Assembly: GCA_029288195.1 (NCBI GenBank)
Contig: JARFPR010000324.1
Location: forward strand, 1-5,382
DNA length: 5,382 bases
From: Gammaproteobacteria bacterium
GTDB taxonomy: Bacteria > Pseudomonadota > Gammaproteobacteria > GCA-001735895
Direction: 5' to 3'
The number at the start of each line of letters is the position of its first letter. Within the stretch, counting starts at the first letter, position 1. A program made the position numbers and the translations under genes. The notes under the pieces are model-generated. The model did not search any database. It was given only the letters and a program-made list of their open reading frames with translations, and was not told where the DNA came from. Positions 1-4,887 of this stretch are shown here, piece after piece.

Positions 1-1
1 A

Positions 2-115
2 CGGGCAACGGTGTTCGAATACATTGAATGCTTTTATAATCGAAAACGCCGGCATGGTTACCTGGGTCACGTGAGCCCGGAGGAATTTGAAAACCAGACA
101 GTCGGACTTTGTTAA
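2..115 (+). CDS. IS3-family transposase (OrfB), C-terminal fragment
   Basis: An open frame enters from the left edge and ends at TAA 113-115, giving 37 residues. They carry the conserved tail of the IS3 OrfB integrase: FEYIECFYNRKRRHGYLG followed by HVSPEEFE. In this family the FYN.xRRH..LG..SP..FE block follows the last catalytic Glu of the DDE triad, which would lie just upstream and outside the window. The protein would cut and join the IS ends. Because the N-terminal part is missing, I cannot tell whether the element is intact or whether OrfA and the -1 frameshift site are present. The reading frame and natural stop show no decay within the visible part. Confidence 0.85.
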   Translation, partial: RATVFEYIECFYNRKRRHGYLGHVSPEEFENQTVGLC

Positions 116-116
116 C

Positions 117-141
117 GGTCCATTTTTCCAGGACAAGACCA
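117..141 (+). repeat. Candidate right terminal inverted repeat of the IS
   Basis: The 25 bases directly after the transposase stop read GGTCCATTTTTCCAGGAC and then AAGACCA. The reverse complement starts TGGTC, in keeping with IS3-family termini that begin with TG and lie just outside the transposase stop. An internal GTCC...GGAC dyad is also visible. The matching left repeat is outside the window, so the assignment rests on position and end sequence only. Confidence 0.5.
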
Positions 142-176
142 CCTGGCCGAAGGTCGCCACTGGTAGAGAGGCTTTC

Positions 177-204
177 AGTGTCTGCTTTGGAGAAAGCAGG
201 CGCT
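177..204. repeat. 12-bp stem-loop (imperfect inverted repeat)
   Basis: The core CTGCTTT (182-188) and AAAGCAG (193-199) pair perfectly around a GGAG tetraloop. The stem extends outward through 181/200, 180/201, 179/202, 178/203 and 177/204, with two G·T pairs, to 12 bp. There is no T-run on either side, so it is not a typical intrinsic terminator. It lies in the gene-free stretch just outside the IS end. It could be part of a dispersed intergenic repeat or a structured RNA remnant; nothing visible decides between these. Confidence 0.6.
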
Positions 205-307
205 CAGAAACGATTTACAAGGATCGGCTAACGACCCTTCTCGGACGTTCATGATTCAAATTGACCACGGTTTTAAGGGAGTAACTCATTTTTCGGCCTG
301 GTTTTCC

Positions 308-363
308 AAAGCAATAGTCCTGTAATCGGTAGGTCCGGAGTCCGACTCCTCGTGCCGGCCCTA
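308..363 (+). pseudogene. Decayed tRNA-Thr(TGT)-like sequence
   Basis: From 317 to 363 the sequence aligns without gaps to the 3' 47 bases of a typical bacterial tRNA-Thr(UGU); compared from memory with the E. coli gene, about 32 of 47 positions agree. Kept parts are the anticodon-loop block TGTAATC (321-327), the variable loop AGGTC (331-335), a T loop TCCGACT (341-347), an acceptor strand TGCCGGC (353-359) and a CCCTA end resembling NCCA. AAAGCAA at 308-314 falls in register with AGAGCAA of the D arm. It cannot be a working tRNA: universal U33 is C at 320, T55 is C at 342, the T stem has a mismatch, and no 5' acceptor strand is visible near 288-294. It may be a relic of a tRNA gene or of an integration site. 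Chance similarity is possible but unlikely given the shared spacing. Confidence 0.5.
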
Positions 364-404
364 TTTTCCTTTATCCAGATCATGCACGCGATGCTTTGGT
401 TCGA

Positions 405-1415
405 TCACTTCGGATCGCGCATCGCGACCAATTCGTCGTAGAGGGTTTGCGGTATATTGACCCCGTCACGTTCGGCCGCATCGCGGCGAACGAATCGCTG
501 CGCACCTGGCAGCCGTGTCCCGGGTTGATCGAGTATCGCCGCCAGCAACGCCTCCAGCCGGTCGGCAAAGGCGCCATTCGAAAAAGGCTGCGGGTCGATC
601 GCGATCATGAACTGACCGACACCTGGCGGGTCACCTATCTCCGTAAAAAACGAACTGGCTTCGTATCCGAAATTCGAAGCCGTGAGGGCCGCGGCCATCA
701 CCTCGACCATCAGCACCAGTTGTGCCCCCTTGGCATCCCCCATCGGCAGCAGTGTGCCCTGCATGGCAGCATCTGGATCGGTGGTGGGAGCGCCGTCACA
801 ATCAACCGCCCAGCCTTCCGGTATCGATTCGCCGCGCTGTGCTGCCACATTTATTTTACCTCGAGCGACCTTGCTGAGGCTCATGTCGATAACCAGCGGC
901 GGGGAGCCAGGTCGTGGCGCAGCGAATGCGACCGGGTTCGTGCCAAACACGCCGCGGTTGCCACCCCAAGGTGCGATACCCTGCGGTGTGTTGCAAAAGT
1001 AAAGCCCGATCAGTCCCTGGTCGGCAAGCCGCTCGACCTGGTGCCCGGCTACCCCTGAGTGGTGGGAACGCGTGATGGCAGCCGCTGCGATGCCACTTTC
1101 CAGCGTCAGCTCGCACAAGGCTTCGAACGCCAGGTTGAGTGCTGGGTAGGCAAATCCGTGAACTGCATCGATGGTAAGGGCCGTGGCACCGGCACGCTGC
1201 AGTATCGGCGTGGCATGCCCGTCGACCTTGCCGCTTTTCGCCTGTGCGGCGTAGGATGGAATGCGCGACGCACCATGACCCTGCTGACCATCGGACTCTG
1301 CGGCGACGAGCGCTGCAGCCACCTGTTCGGCATTGGTTACGCTGGTATCGTGGGCGACGAAGATCGCTTCGGCGAGCGCCTGCAACGAGGGAAGGGAGAG
1401 GTTTACCGTGCTCAT
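405..1415 (-). CDS. Ldh-family (malate/L-lactate/ureidoglycolate type) oxidoreductase
   Basis: The 336-residue product belongs to the Ldh_2/MDH2 family of NAD(P)-dependent 2-hydroxyacid dehydrogenases, unrelated to classical Rossmann-fold LDH. The length is normal for the family (roughly 330-350). Family blocks appear in order: an N-terminal D-x-x-x-G-H-G-x-x-R-x-P-x-Y segment (residues 42-55), the catalytic-His region RSHHSGVAGH (116-125), NTPQGIAPWGG (142-152), GTNPVAFAAP (158-167), IDMSLSKVARGKI (176-188), IPEGWAVD (198-205), TTDPDAA (211-217) and LLPMGDAKGA (222-231). Known members oxidise or reduce malate, lactate, ureidoglycolate, 2,3-diketogulonate or delta1-pyrroline/piperideine-2-carboxylate. 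The substrate here is open; SHHSG in place of the common NSNHFG may matter. I chose ATG at 1415; an in-frame TTG at 1427 would add four residues. No strong ribosome binding site precedes either. It is a single gene. Confidence 0.9.
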   Translation of the reverse strand: MSTVNLSLPSLQALAEAIFVAHDTSVTNAEQVAAALVAAESDGQQGHGASRIPSYAAQAKSGKVDGHATPILQRAGATALTIDAVHGFAYPALNLAFEALCELTLESGIAAAAITRSHHSGVAGHQVERLADQGLIGLYFCNTPQGIAPWGGNRGVFGTNPVAFAAPRPGSPPLVIDMSLSKVARGKINVAAQRGESIPEGWAVDCDGAPTTDPDAAMQGTLLPMGDAKGAQLVLMVEVMAAALTASNFGYEASSFFTEIGDPPGVGQFMIAIDPQPFSNGAFADRLEALLAAILDQPGTRLPGAQRFVRRDAAERDGVNIPQTLYDELVAMRDPK

Positions 1416-1459
1416 GGGGTTTCGCAATCCGTCAAATGGCCATCCGGAAGGTTGCGCAC

Positions 1460-1480
1460 AGTATAGACAGCCTGACAGGC
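1460..1480 (-). promoter_or_regulatory. Candidate promoter -10 and adjoining dyad for the Ldh-family gene
   Basis: On the minus strand TATACT (1465-1460) is a good -10 hexamer about 45 bases upstream of the ATG at 1415. No good -35 lies 16-18 bp upstream. Instead a perfect odd palindrome, GCCTG-A-CAGGC (1470-1480), sits 4 bp upstream of the -10. A weak -35 with a dyad in the spacer would suit a regulated promoter, but this is inference. Confidence 0.3.
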
Positions 1481-1551
1481 ACTTACTACGACGAAATCCC
1501 AGCTGATGCCACGAAAAGCAGTCGAGGGAACGGGATCATCGAAGGCTTAGC

Positions 1552-1582
1552 CGCCGGGAAACAGGATTGCGATTACCCGGCG
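1552..1582. repeat. Inverted repeat CGCCGGG / CCCGGCG
   Basis: CGCCGGG (1552-1558) and CCCGGCG (1576-1582) are perfect reverse complements. The stem can continue inward by two A-T pairs after one mismatch, leaving an 11-base loop. It lies 31 bases beyond the stop of the minus-strand DUF2892 gene. No T-run follows on either strand, so a classic intrinsic terminator is not supported, but it could stabilise the 3' end of that transcript. Confidence 0.5.
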
Positions 1583-1594
1583 ACTAATAATATC

Positions 1595-1608
1595 TTCCTG
1601 GCCAGGAA
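1595..1608. repeat. 14-bp perfect palindrome TTCCTGGCCAGGAA
   Basis: This uninterrupted palindrome lies 5 bases beyond the DUF2892 stop codon. As RNA it would form only a short stem, so a protein-binding site is as likely as an RNA structure. No function can be assigned. Confidence 0.45.
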
Positions 1609-1613
1609 TCAGT

Positions 1614-1817
1614 TCAGGAAAAAGCCTGGCCTGGTTTGGCACCCAGCAATTTCAGAATGCTGGCCAGTGGGCAGAAGCCGGTCATCGAAGCCTGCAGCAG
1701 GTTGGCACCGACAAAGGCAGTTAAAAACAACCAGTAAACATGATGAAGTTGTGACAGTGCAAGGCTGACAAGCACCACGGTCCCGGCAAACAGCATTACA
1801 ATTCGATCAATACTCAT
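1614..1817 (-). CDS. DUF2892 (YgaP-like transmembrane domain) small membrane protein
   Basis: The 67-residue product starts MSIDRIVMLFAGTVVL, matching the N/S-V/I-D-R-I-V-R/M-x-x-A-G opening of DUF2892, and ends with the family's GANLLQASMTGFCPL block (37-51) and KLLGAK. Two hydrophobic helices are visible, at about residues 6-22 and 27-44, joined by a short loop with His25-His26. A single Cys49 sits in the FCPL motif near the end of helix 2. In E. coli YgaP the same domain follows a rhodanese domain; here it stands alone, as it often does. Family members occur with sulfur-transfer and ArsR-family regulator genes, so a link to sulfur or thiol chemistry at the inner membrane is plausible but not shown. 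ATG at 1817 is preceded by a modest GAGCGG about 7 bases upstream and by an excellent promoter. Confidence 0.85.
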   Translation of the reverse strand: MSIDRIVMLFAGTVVLVSLALSQLHHVYWLFLTAFVGANLLQASMTGFCPLASILKLLGAKPGQAFS

Positions 1818-1843
1818 GAACTATCCGCTCAATAATGACAAAG

Positions 1844-1878
1844 TATATAAGTATATTAGCCTATACTTATATAGTCAA
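1844..1878 (-). promoter_or_regulatory. Sigma70 promoter with overlapping perfect 12-bp inverted-repeat operator (DUF2892 gene)
   Basis: On the minus strand TTGACT (1878-1873), a 17-bp spacer and TATACT (1855-1850) form a near-consensus promoter. Its start site would be about 1843, some 26 bases before the ATG at 1817. Laid over it is a perfect inverted repeat: TATATAAGTATA (1844-1855) and TATACTTATATA (1862-1873) with a 6-base spacer. One half-site covers the whole -10; the other abuts and shares one base with the -35. A dimer bound here would block RNA polymerase, so repression is the natural reading. AT-rich dyads over the promoter are typical of ArsR-family repressors, and YgaV/BigR-type ArsR regulators control DUF2892-containing units in other bacteria. 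The regulator itself is not in the window. Confidence 0.75.
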
Positions 1879-1927
1879 TTACAAATGCTCCTGCCTTAAA
1901 AAGGCTTCACCTGCGTTTTGAGACTGC

Positions 1928-1976
1928 CTGACGATTAGACTCTAATTGGCTTATAATGCGTACTTTCAGGAGGGGG
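1928..1976 (+). promoter_or_regulatory. Promoter and strong ribosome binding site of the membrane-protein operon
   Basis: TATAAT (1952-1957) is a perfect -10. CTGACG (1928-1933) is a partial -35 at 18 bp spacing. The expected start is near 1964. AGGAGG (1968-1973, within a longer G-rich run to 1976) lies 9 bases before the ATG at 1983 and fixes that start. An upstream in-frame ATG at 1956 overlaps the -10 and would translate through the Shine-Dalgarno sequence, so it is rejected as a start. The transcript leader would be only about 19 bases. Confidence 0.65.
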
Positions 1977-1982
1977 CTGAGA

Positions 1983-2621
1983 ATGACACCACTGCTGTTC
2001 ATACGCGCAGGTGGCCTGCTGATGATCATCAGTGGGCTCGCACTTGGTTACTCCTATATCTCGCACCCGCAGCATATGCCAGCGGAAGTGATCGCTTCGT
2101 CCAACTGGATACTGATTCATGCGTTGTTTGCTGTTTCCCTGGTACTCGGCCTGCTGGGCACGACCGCACTTTATTCGGTTACGGCACAGCGCGCCGGGAG
2201 ACTCGGGATGATTGGTTACGTCATGCTTTTTGTGGGCATGATGATGATTTTCGGGCTCGATTACTACGAGGTTTTGATCGCCCCATTCCTGGCAACAAAT
2301 TATCCTGAGGTGATAAACGACCATGGCGCCGGCGACACCATGGGCATGGTGGCGTTCGCATTTCCTGTCTCCGGTTTTCTTACGGTAGTTGGCTACGCGC
2401 TGCTGGGCGCGGCGTGGAAACGATGCCGAATTATTCCCGGCTATCTCGGCCTTTTCCTTATCCTGTCGGCCATCGCCTTTGGTGTGGGCCTGAGCCCGGC
2501 AGGCGATATCGGGGTGGCTCGCATTACCGCAGCTGTATTCGGTGCGGCCCTGGTGGCCGTAGGCATCAGTGCCATGCTGCAAAATCAAAACTTTAATGCC
2601 GCCGCAGGGAAACATCCATGA
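1983..2621 (+). CDS. Integral membrane protein, about six helices, function unknown
   Basis: I do not recognise the family. The 212-residue product is strongly hydrophobic, with about six membrane segments at residues 5-26, 42-64, 74-100, 119-145, 150-170 and 177-199. The loop after helix 1 holds SHPQHMPAEVIASSNW (27-42), and helix 2 starts with His46. Between helices 3 and 4 lies a polar stretch with YPEVINDHGAGD (107-118). Conserved-looking His and acidic residues (His28, His31, His46, Asp93, Glu96, Asp113, His114) could bind a metal or haem, but this is speculation. A cluster of basic residues (KRCR, 146-149) follows helix 4. The start at 1983 is set by a strong ribosome binding site. The stop overlaps the start of the next membrane gene, so the two are very likely translated together and may form a complex. 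Confidence 0.8.
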   Translation: MTPLLFIRAGGLLMIISGLALGYSYISHPQHMPAEVIASSNWILIHALFAVSLVLGLLGTTALYSVTAQRAGRLGMIGYVMLFVGMMMIFGLDYYEVLIAPFLATNYPEVINDHGAGDTMGMVAFAFPVSGFLTVVGYALLGAAWKRCRIIPGYLGLFLILSAIAFGVGLSPAGDIGVARITAAVFGAALVAVGISAMLQNQNFNAAAGKHP

Positions 2622-3043
2622 AAATCAGATTTTTATCCGTATTGCTGGCCTTCCTCATCATGTTTGTTATGGCCGGTCTTTTTAACGGGCTGGTGGTCAA
2701 CGAACTGGTTAGTGAAAATATCGAGTCCGCGATGCTGCGCGAGGCTCCGAACCTTGCGCTTATAGCACTCGGTTACGCACTGCTCGCCTTACTCATGACC
2801 CTGATTTATCCGCGCGTGGTCAGCCCGGCATCCTACTCGGTCCGGTCCGGTTTTCTGTTTGGCATGGTAGCGGGAATCTTCTGGCTGCTGCCCCAGGCCC
2901 TGGTGCTGCACGGCATTTACCGATTCCCATCGATGGACTTGTTGATTGACCCCGCCTGGGCCCTGTTAGAACAGGGTATCGCAGGAGCGTTTATCGGGCT
3001 GATTTACGCGAAGTTTTCGAAACCAGACACCAGCAGCTTCTGA
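2618..3043 (+). CDS. Small integral membrane protein, four helices, function unknown
   Basis: This 141-residue protein has four membrane segments at about residues 5-27, 46-65, 75-98 and 112-131. Features that look conserved are FNGLVVNEL at the end of helix 1 (22-30), IYPRVVSP after helix 2 (63-70), LLPQALVLHGIYRFP (90-104) and LLEQGIAGAFIGLIYAK (116-132). The pattern resembles small four-helix hypothetical proteins of proteobacteria, but I cannot name a family with confidence. Its ATG overlaps the upstream TGA as ATGA (2618-2621), and only a weak GGGA precedes it, so translational coupling is the likely route of expression. The tail after Lys132 is short and polar. No signal peptide or catalytic motif is seen. 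Confidence 0.8.
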   Translation: MKIRFLSVLLAFLIMFVMAGLFNGLVVNELVSENIESAMLREAPNLALIALGYALLALLMTLIYPRVVSPASYSVRSGFLFGMVAGIFWLLPQALVLHGIYRFPSMDLLIDPAWALLEQGIAGAFIGLIYAKFSKPDTSSF

Positions 3044-3044
3044 A

Positions 3045-3074
3045 AGCCTTTTAAGCAGGATAAGCGGCTGTTTT
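3045..3074 (+). terminator. Possible weak intrinsic terminator after the membrane operon
   Basis: Two bases after the stop codon, AGCCTTT (3045-3051) can pair with AAG-C-GGCT (3062-3069) with one bulged C and a 10-base loop, followed by GTTTT (3070-3074). The stem is short and imperfect and the T-run is only four bases. Its place between two convergent genes fits, but the structure is weak. Confidence 0.3.
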
Positions 3075-3110
3075 AGTATAAATTTTACCTGGTCCCGGAG
3101 ATTACAATGA

Positions 3111-3554
3111 TCAGTAATGGAACTGGCCTTCCCATTCACCCTGACGAAAATCAATTTCGACACGTGCTGGAACCATGCGTCCGGCGACTCCCCGCGACAG
3201 GTCTTTACCCATGGGATGGTTCAAGGCAAATTCTCGCGGATCGCAAACCGCTGACGCGATCGGTCGAAACGCGAGTTTGAGCTTGTGATTGACTGCTACA
3301 GTATCGAATTCCACCAGTCGGTGAAACAGCACTCTCTTTTTGACGACACAGGAGAAATACAGCTGTAATTCGATGATCAATGGTTGCTGGCAGGACTGCA
3401 GCGCAGCCTCGGCGCGCCCGGTCCAGCAGACATCCACATCACGCCGGTTGATGCGCACGGTTTGATGGTGCTGATACCTGTGAATCCAGCGATCCAGCCA
3501 GCGCAACGGGTTATCGATCGCAAAGTAACTGGCGCTCAAGTTCAGCATCGACAT
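3111..3554 (-). CDS. Conserved-looking protein of unknown function, 147 aa
   Basis: A soluble 147-residue protein with no signal peptide or membrane helix; I cannot name its family. The N-terminal part is rich in Arg, His and Trp (NPLRWLDRWIHRYQHHQTVRI, 15-35). A central beta-like block follows, LIIELQLYFSCVVKKRVLF (59-77), and then VNHKLKLAFRPIASAVCDP (88-106). Cys69 and Cys104, and the ordered aromatic and basic residues, look like a conserved core. The C-terminal block ARVEIDFRQGEWEGQF (130-145) is again beta-like. It is the last gene of the three-gene operon, with its ATG 9 bases after the SDR stop. A second Met at residue 3 is an alternative start. Codon use matches its neighbours and no other frame competes well, so I take it as real. 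Confidence 0.7.
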   Translation of the reverse strand: MSMLNLSASYFAIDNPLRWLDRWIHRYQHHQTVRINRRDVDVCWTGRAEAALQSCQQPLIIELQLYFSCVVKKRVLFHRLVEFDTVAVNHKLKLAFRPIASAVCDPREFALNHPMGKDLSRGVAGRMVPARVEIDFRQGEWEGQFHY

Positions 3555-3563
3555 TGCTCTAAT

Positions 3564-4346
3564 CTACCACAAAGCCGCGGCATTGAGCTGGATGTCTTCC
3601 ATGGTAATACCCAGCGCTTCATCGCGGCATAAAAAGGCGGCCAGTGCGCCGAGCTCCTGCGGTTGCACCAGGCGTTTCTGCGGTTGTTCGGCAACCAGTT
3701 TCTCAATTTCCTCGTCGACGCTGTGCCCGGCTTTTCCTGCCTGGATCTGCATACTGCTATTGAACATTTCGGTTTGTACCCAGGTCGGGCTGATGACGAC
3801 CGAACTAACGCCATGCGGGGCACCTTCAAGCGCAACCGCCCGGCTCAATCCCAGCAAACCTGATTTGGATGCACAGTAGGCCGCATGATCGGCTACGGCC
3901 GTGGTCGCCGCGGTAGAACCAATATTAATGATACGCCCCCAGCGGCGTTCGATCATTTTTGGTAAACAGGCACGAATCATGCGAAACGGCCCGGAAAGAT
4001 TGATATCGATGACATCGAGCCATGATTTTTCATCATGCCCACAAACCAGTTCATGCGCGGTTACCCCTGCCGAATTGACGAGAATATCGGCATCTCCATG
4101 TTCGTTTGCCAGTGCCTCGACAAATGCAGCCACGCTATCGACGTCGGCAACATCGAGTTTTTGATAAAAAAACGCGTCACTGACGGACTTCAGTTCCTCG
4201 ATAACTTCCCCGGGTTGCCGGCGTGCACCGACCGCGATGGTTGCCCCCCGTTCGGCCAGCGCGATCGCGATCGCCTTACCGATGCCGGCAAAGCCACCCG
4301 TTATAATTGCGATCCGGCCTTCGAGGTAACGTTCCACGACTACCAT
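3564..4346 (-). CDS. Short-chain dehydrogenase/reductase (classical SDR)
   Basis: The 260-residue protein has the full classical SDR pattern. It shows the cofactor loop TGGFAGIG (16-23), a beta-2 end GARR (40-43), LDV (64-66), NSAG (91-94, a variant of NNAG), and the catalytic tetrad Asn116, Ser144, Tyr157 and Lys161 in YCASK. Basic Arg42-Arg43 after beta-2, with no Asp there, suggests NADP(H) preference (inference). After beta-6 the usual PG motif is replaced by SPTWVQTEM, and the C-terminus ends NAAALW where many SDRs have a VDGG motif. A substrate cannot be given; oxidation of a secondary alcohol or reduction of a ketone is the general reaction. The ATG at 4346 overlaps the end of the upstream glyoxalase gene by seven bases, so the two are one transcription unit. 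GTG at codon 4 is a less likely start. Confidence 0.9.
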   Translation of the reverse strand: MVVVERYLEGRIAIITGGFAGIGKAIAIALAERGATIAVGARRQPGEVIEELKSVSDAFFYQKLDVADVDSVAAFVEALANEHGDADILVNSAGVTAHELVCGHDEKSWLDVIDINLSGPFRMIRACLPKMIERRWGRIINIGSTAATTAVADHAAYCASKSGLLGLSRAVALEGAPHGVSSVVISPTWVQTEMFNSSMQIQAGKAGHSVDEEIEKLVAEQPQKRLVQPQELGALAAFLCRDEALGITMEDIQLNAAALW

Positions 4347-4780
4347 TCGCCGGTTGTCGGCATCGATACCCAGGGTTCTGCCGGTGCTAATGGCTCACCT
4401 TTTTGCAGGAGCTCAATCGAGATGTTGTCCGGCGAACGGAAAAACGCCATGTGCCCGTCGCGAGGCGGAACGTTGATAGTAATCCCGGCATCCAGCATTT
4501 TCTGGCAAACCGCGTAAACATCATCCACCGCGTAGGCCAGGTGACCGAAATTTCGCCCACCCTGGTATTCCTCACCGTCCCAGTTGTAAGTCAACTCGAC
4601 CAGCGGCGCGCGTTCGGCCCTGACCTGTTCGAGATCTTCCGGTGCCGCGAGAAATACCAGCGTAAACTGACCTTCCTCGCTTTCATAGCGATCGGTTTCA
4701 ACCAGGCCAAGCAGGTCCCGGTAAAAACCCAGCGACGCTTCCAGGTCGTGCACGCGCACCATGGTGTGTAAGTATTTCAT
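4340..4780 (-). CDS. Glyoxalase I-like protein (VOC superfamily, GloA-type)
   Basis: The 146-residue protein has the two beta-alpha-beta-beta-beta repeats of the VOC fold. It opens MKYLHTMVRVHDLEASLGFYRDLLGL, as in lactoylglutathione lyases, then LVELTYNW (60-67), FGHLAYAVDDV (78-88) and FFRSPDNISIELLQ (113-126). His5, Glu62, His80 and Glu123 match the four metal ligands of E. coli GloA (His5, Glu56, His74, Glu122), with the same 18-residue spacing between the middle two. The loop before the last ligand is about five residues shorter than in GloA, and an extra tail of about 20 residues follows. Classical GloA isomerises the methylglyoxal-glutathione hemithioacetal to S-lactoylglutathione in the cytoplasm. 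That role is likely, but the position ahead of an SDR and opposite an aminotransferase allows a different substrate. The start at 4780 gives the family-standard N-terminus. It is the first gene of the operon. Confidence 0.88.
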   Translation of the reverse strand: MKYLHTMVRVHDLEASLGFYRDLLGLVETDRYESEEGQFTLVFLAAPEDLEQVRAERAPLVELTYNWDGEEYQGGRNFGHLAYAVDDVYAVCQKMLDAGITINVPPRDGHMAFFRSPDNISIELLQKGEPLAPAEPWVSMPTTGEW

Positions 4781-4810
4781 TGGAATATCTCGTGTTTAAA
4801 TTCGCCAGGT

Positions 4811-4839
4811 ATTATGTCATAGCTTTTTCAGGCTGGTAA
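4811..4839 (-). promoter_or_regulatory. Candidate promoter for the glyoxalase-SDR operon
   Basis: On the minus strand TTACCA (4839-4834), a 17-bp spacer and CATAAT (4816-4811) match the sigma70 consensus at 4/6 and 5/6 positions. The start would be near 4804, giving a leader of about 24 bases before the ATG at 4780. A partial GAGA lies about 9 bases before that ATG. The divergent aminotransferase start is at 4888; I see no clear promoter hexamers for it in the same 107-bp gap. Confidence 0.4.
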
Positions 4840-4887
4840 GGCGGCCTCGAATTCACTAACATCAGGCTAAATTACCCGGTAAGCAAC

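Larger units (their letters stand above)
1..141 (+). mobile_element. Right end of an IS3-family insertion sequence
   Basis: This is the 3' end of an insertion sequence whose main body lies left of the window. It contains the C-terminal end of an IS3-type transposase and then, one base after the stop codon, a candidate right terminal inverted repeat at about 117-141. Read on the minus strand from 141, the repeat begins TGGTCTTGTCC, with the TG start typical of IS3-family ends. The left end, target duplication and subgroup cannot be seen. The outer boundary at 141 is inferred from the TG/CA end and may be off by a few bases. Confidence 0.72.
116..404. other. Gene-free stretch between IS end and Ldh-family gene
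   Basis: I see no credible coding frame here. The stretch holds the IS terminal repeat, the 177-204 stem-loop and the tRNA-Thr-like remnant. The remainder (about 205-307 and 364-404) shows nothing I can name. No convincing terminator with a T-run follows the minus-strand dehydrogenase gene that ends at 405. Confidence 0.6.

Noticed and set aside
396..1058. Long plus-strand frame of 220 codons opposite the Ldh-family gene
   Set aside because: It is antisense to a clear dehydrogenase, its translation is rich in Arg, His and Cys with no family motif, and it has no ribosome binding site. It is a shadow of the GC-rich coding strand.
1244..1768. Plus-strand frame spanning the Ldh start, the intergenic region and the DUF2892 gene
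   Set aside because: It crosses two minus-strand genes and their control regions, with Arg-rich, low-complexity translation and no recognisable domain.
1956..1982. Upstream ATG at 1956 as start of the six-helix membrane protein
   Set aside because: It overlaps the TATAAT box and would precede the predicted transcription start; the AGGAGG at 1968 points to the ATG at 1983.
1935..2615. Minus-strand frame of 226 codons across the six-helix membrane gene
   Set aside because: The translation is rich in His, Gln and Cys and looks like the antisense of a hydrophobic protein; the plus strand has a promoter, a strong ribosome binding site and a coherent membrane protein.
3091..3110. Possible terminator for the minus-strand operon in the convergent gap
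   Set aside because: The CCGG-containing segment does not form a stable stem and no T-run follows on the minus strand.
4035..4517. Plus-strand frame of 160 codons opposite the SDR and VOC genes
   Set aside because: It is antisense to two genes with intact catalytic motifs and has no motif of its own.
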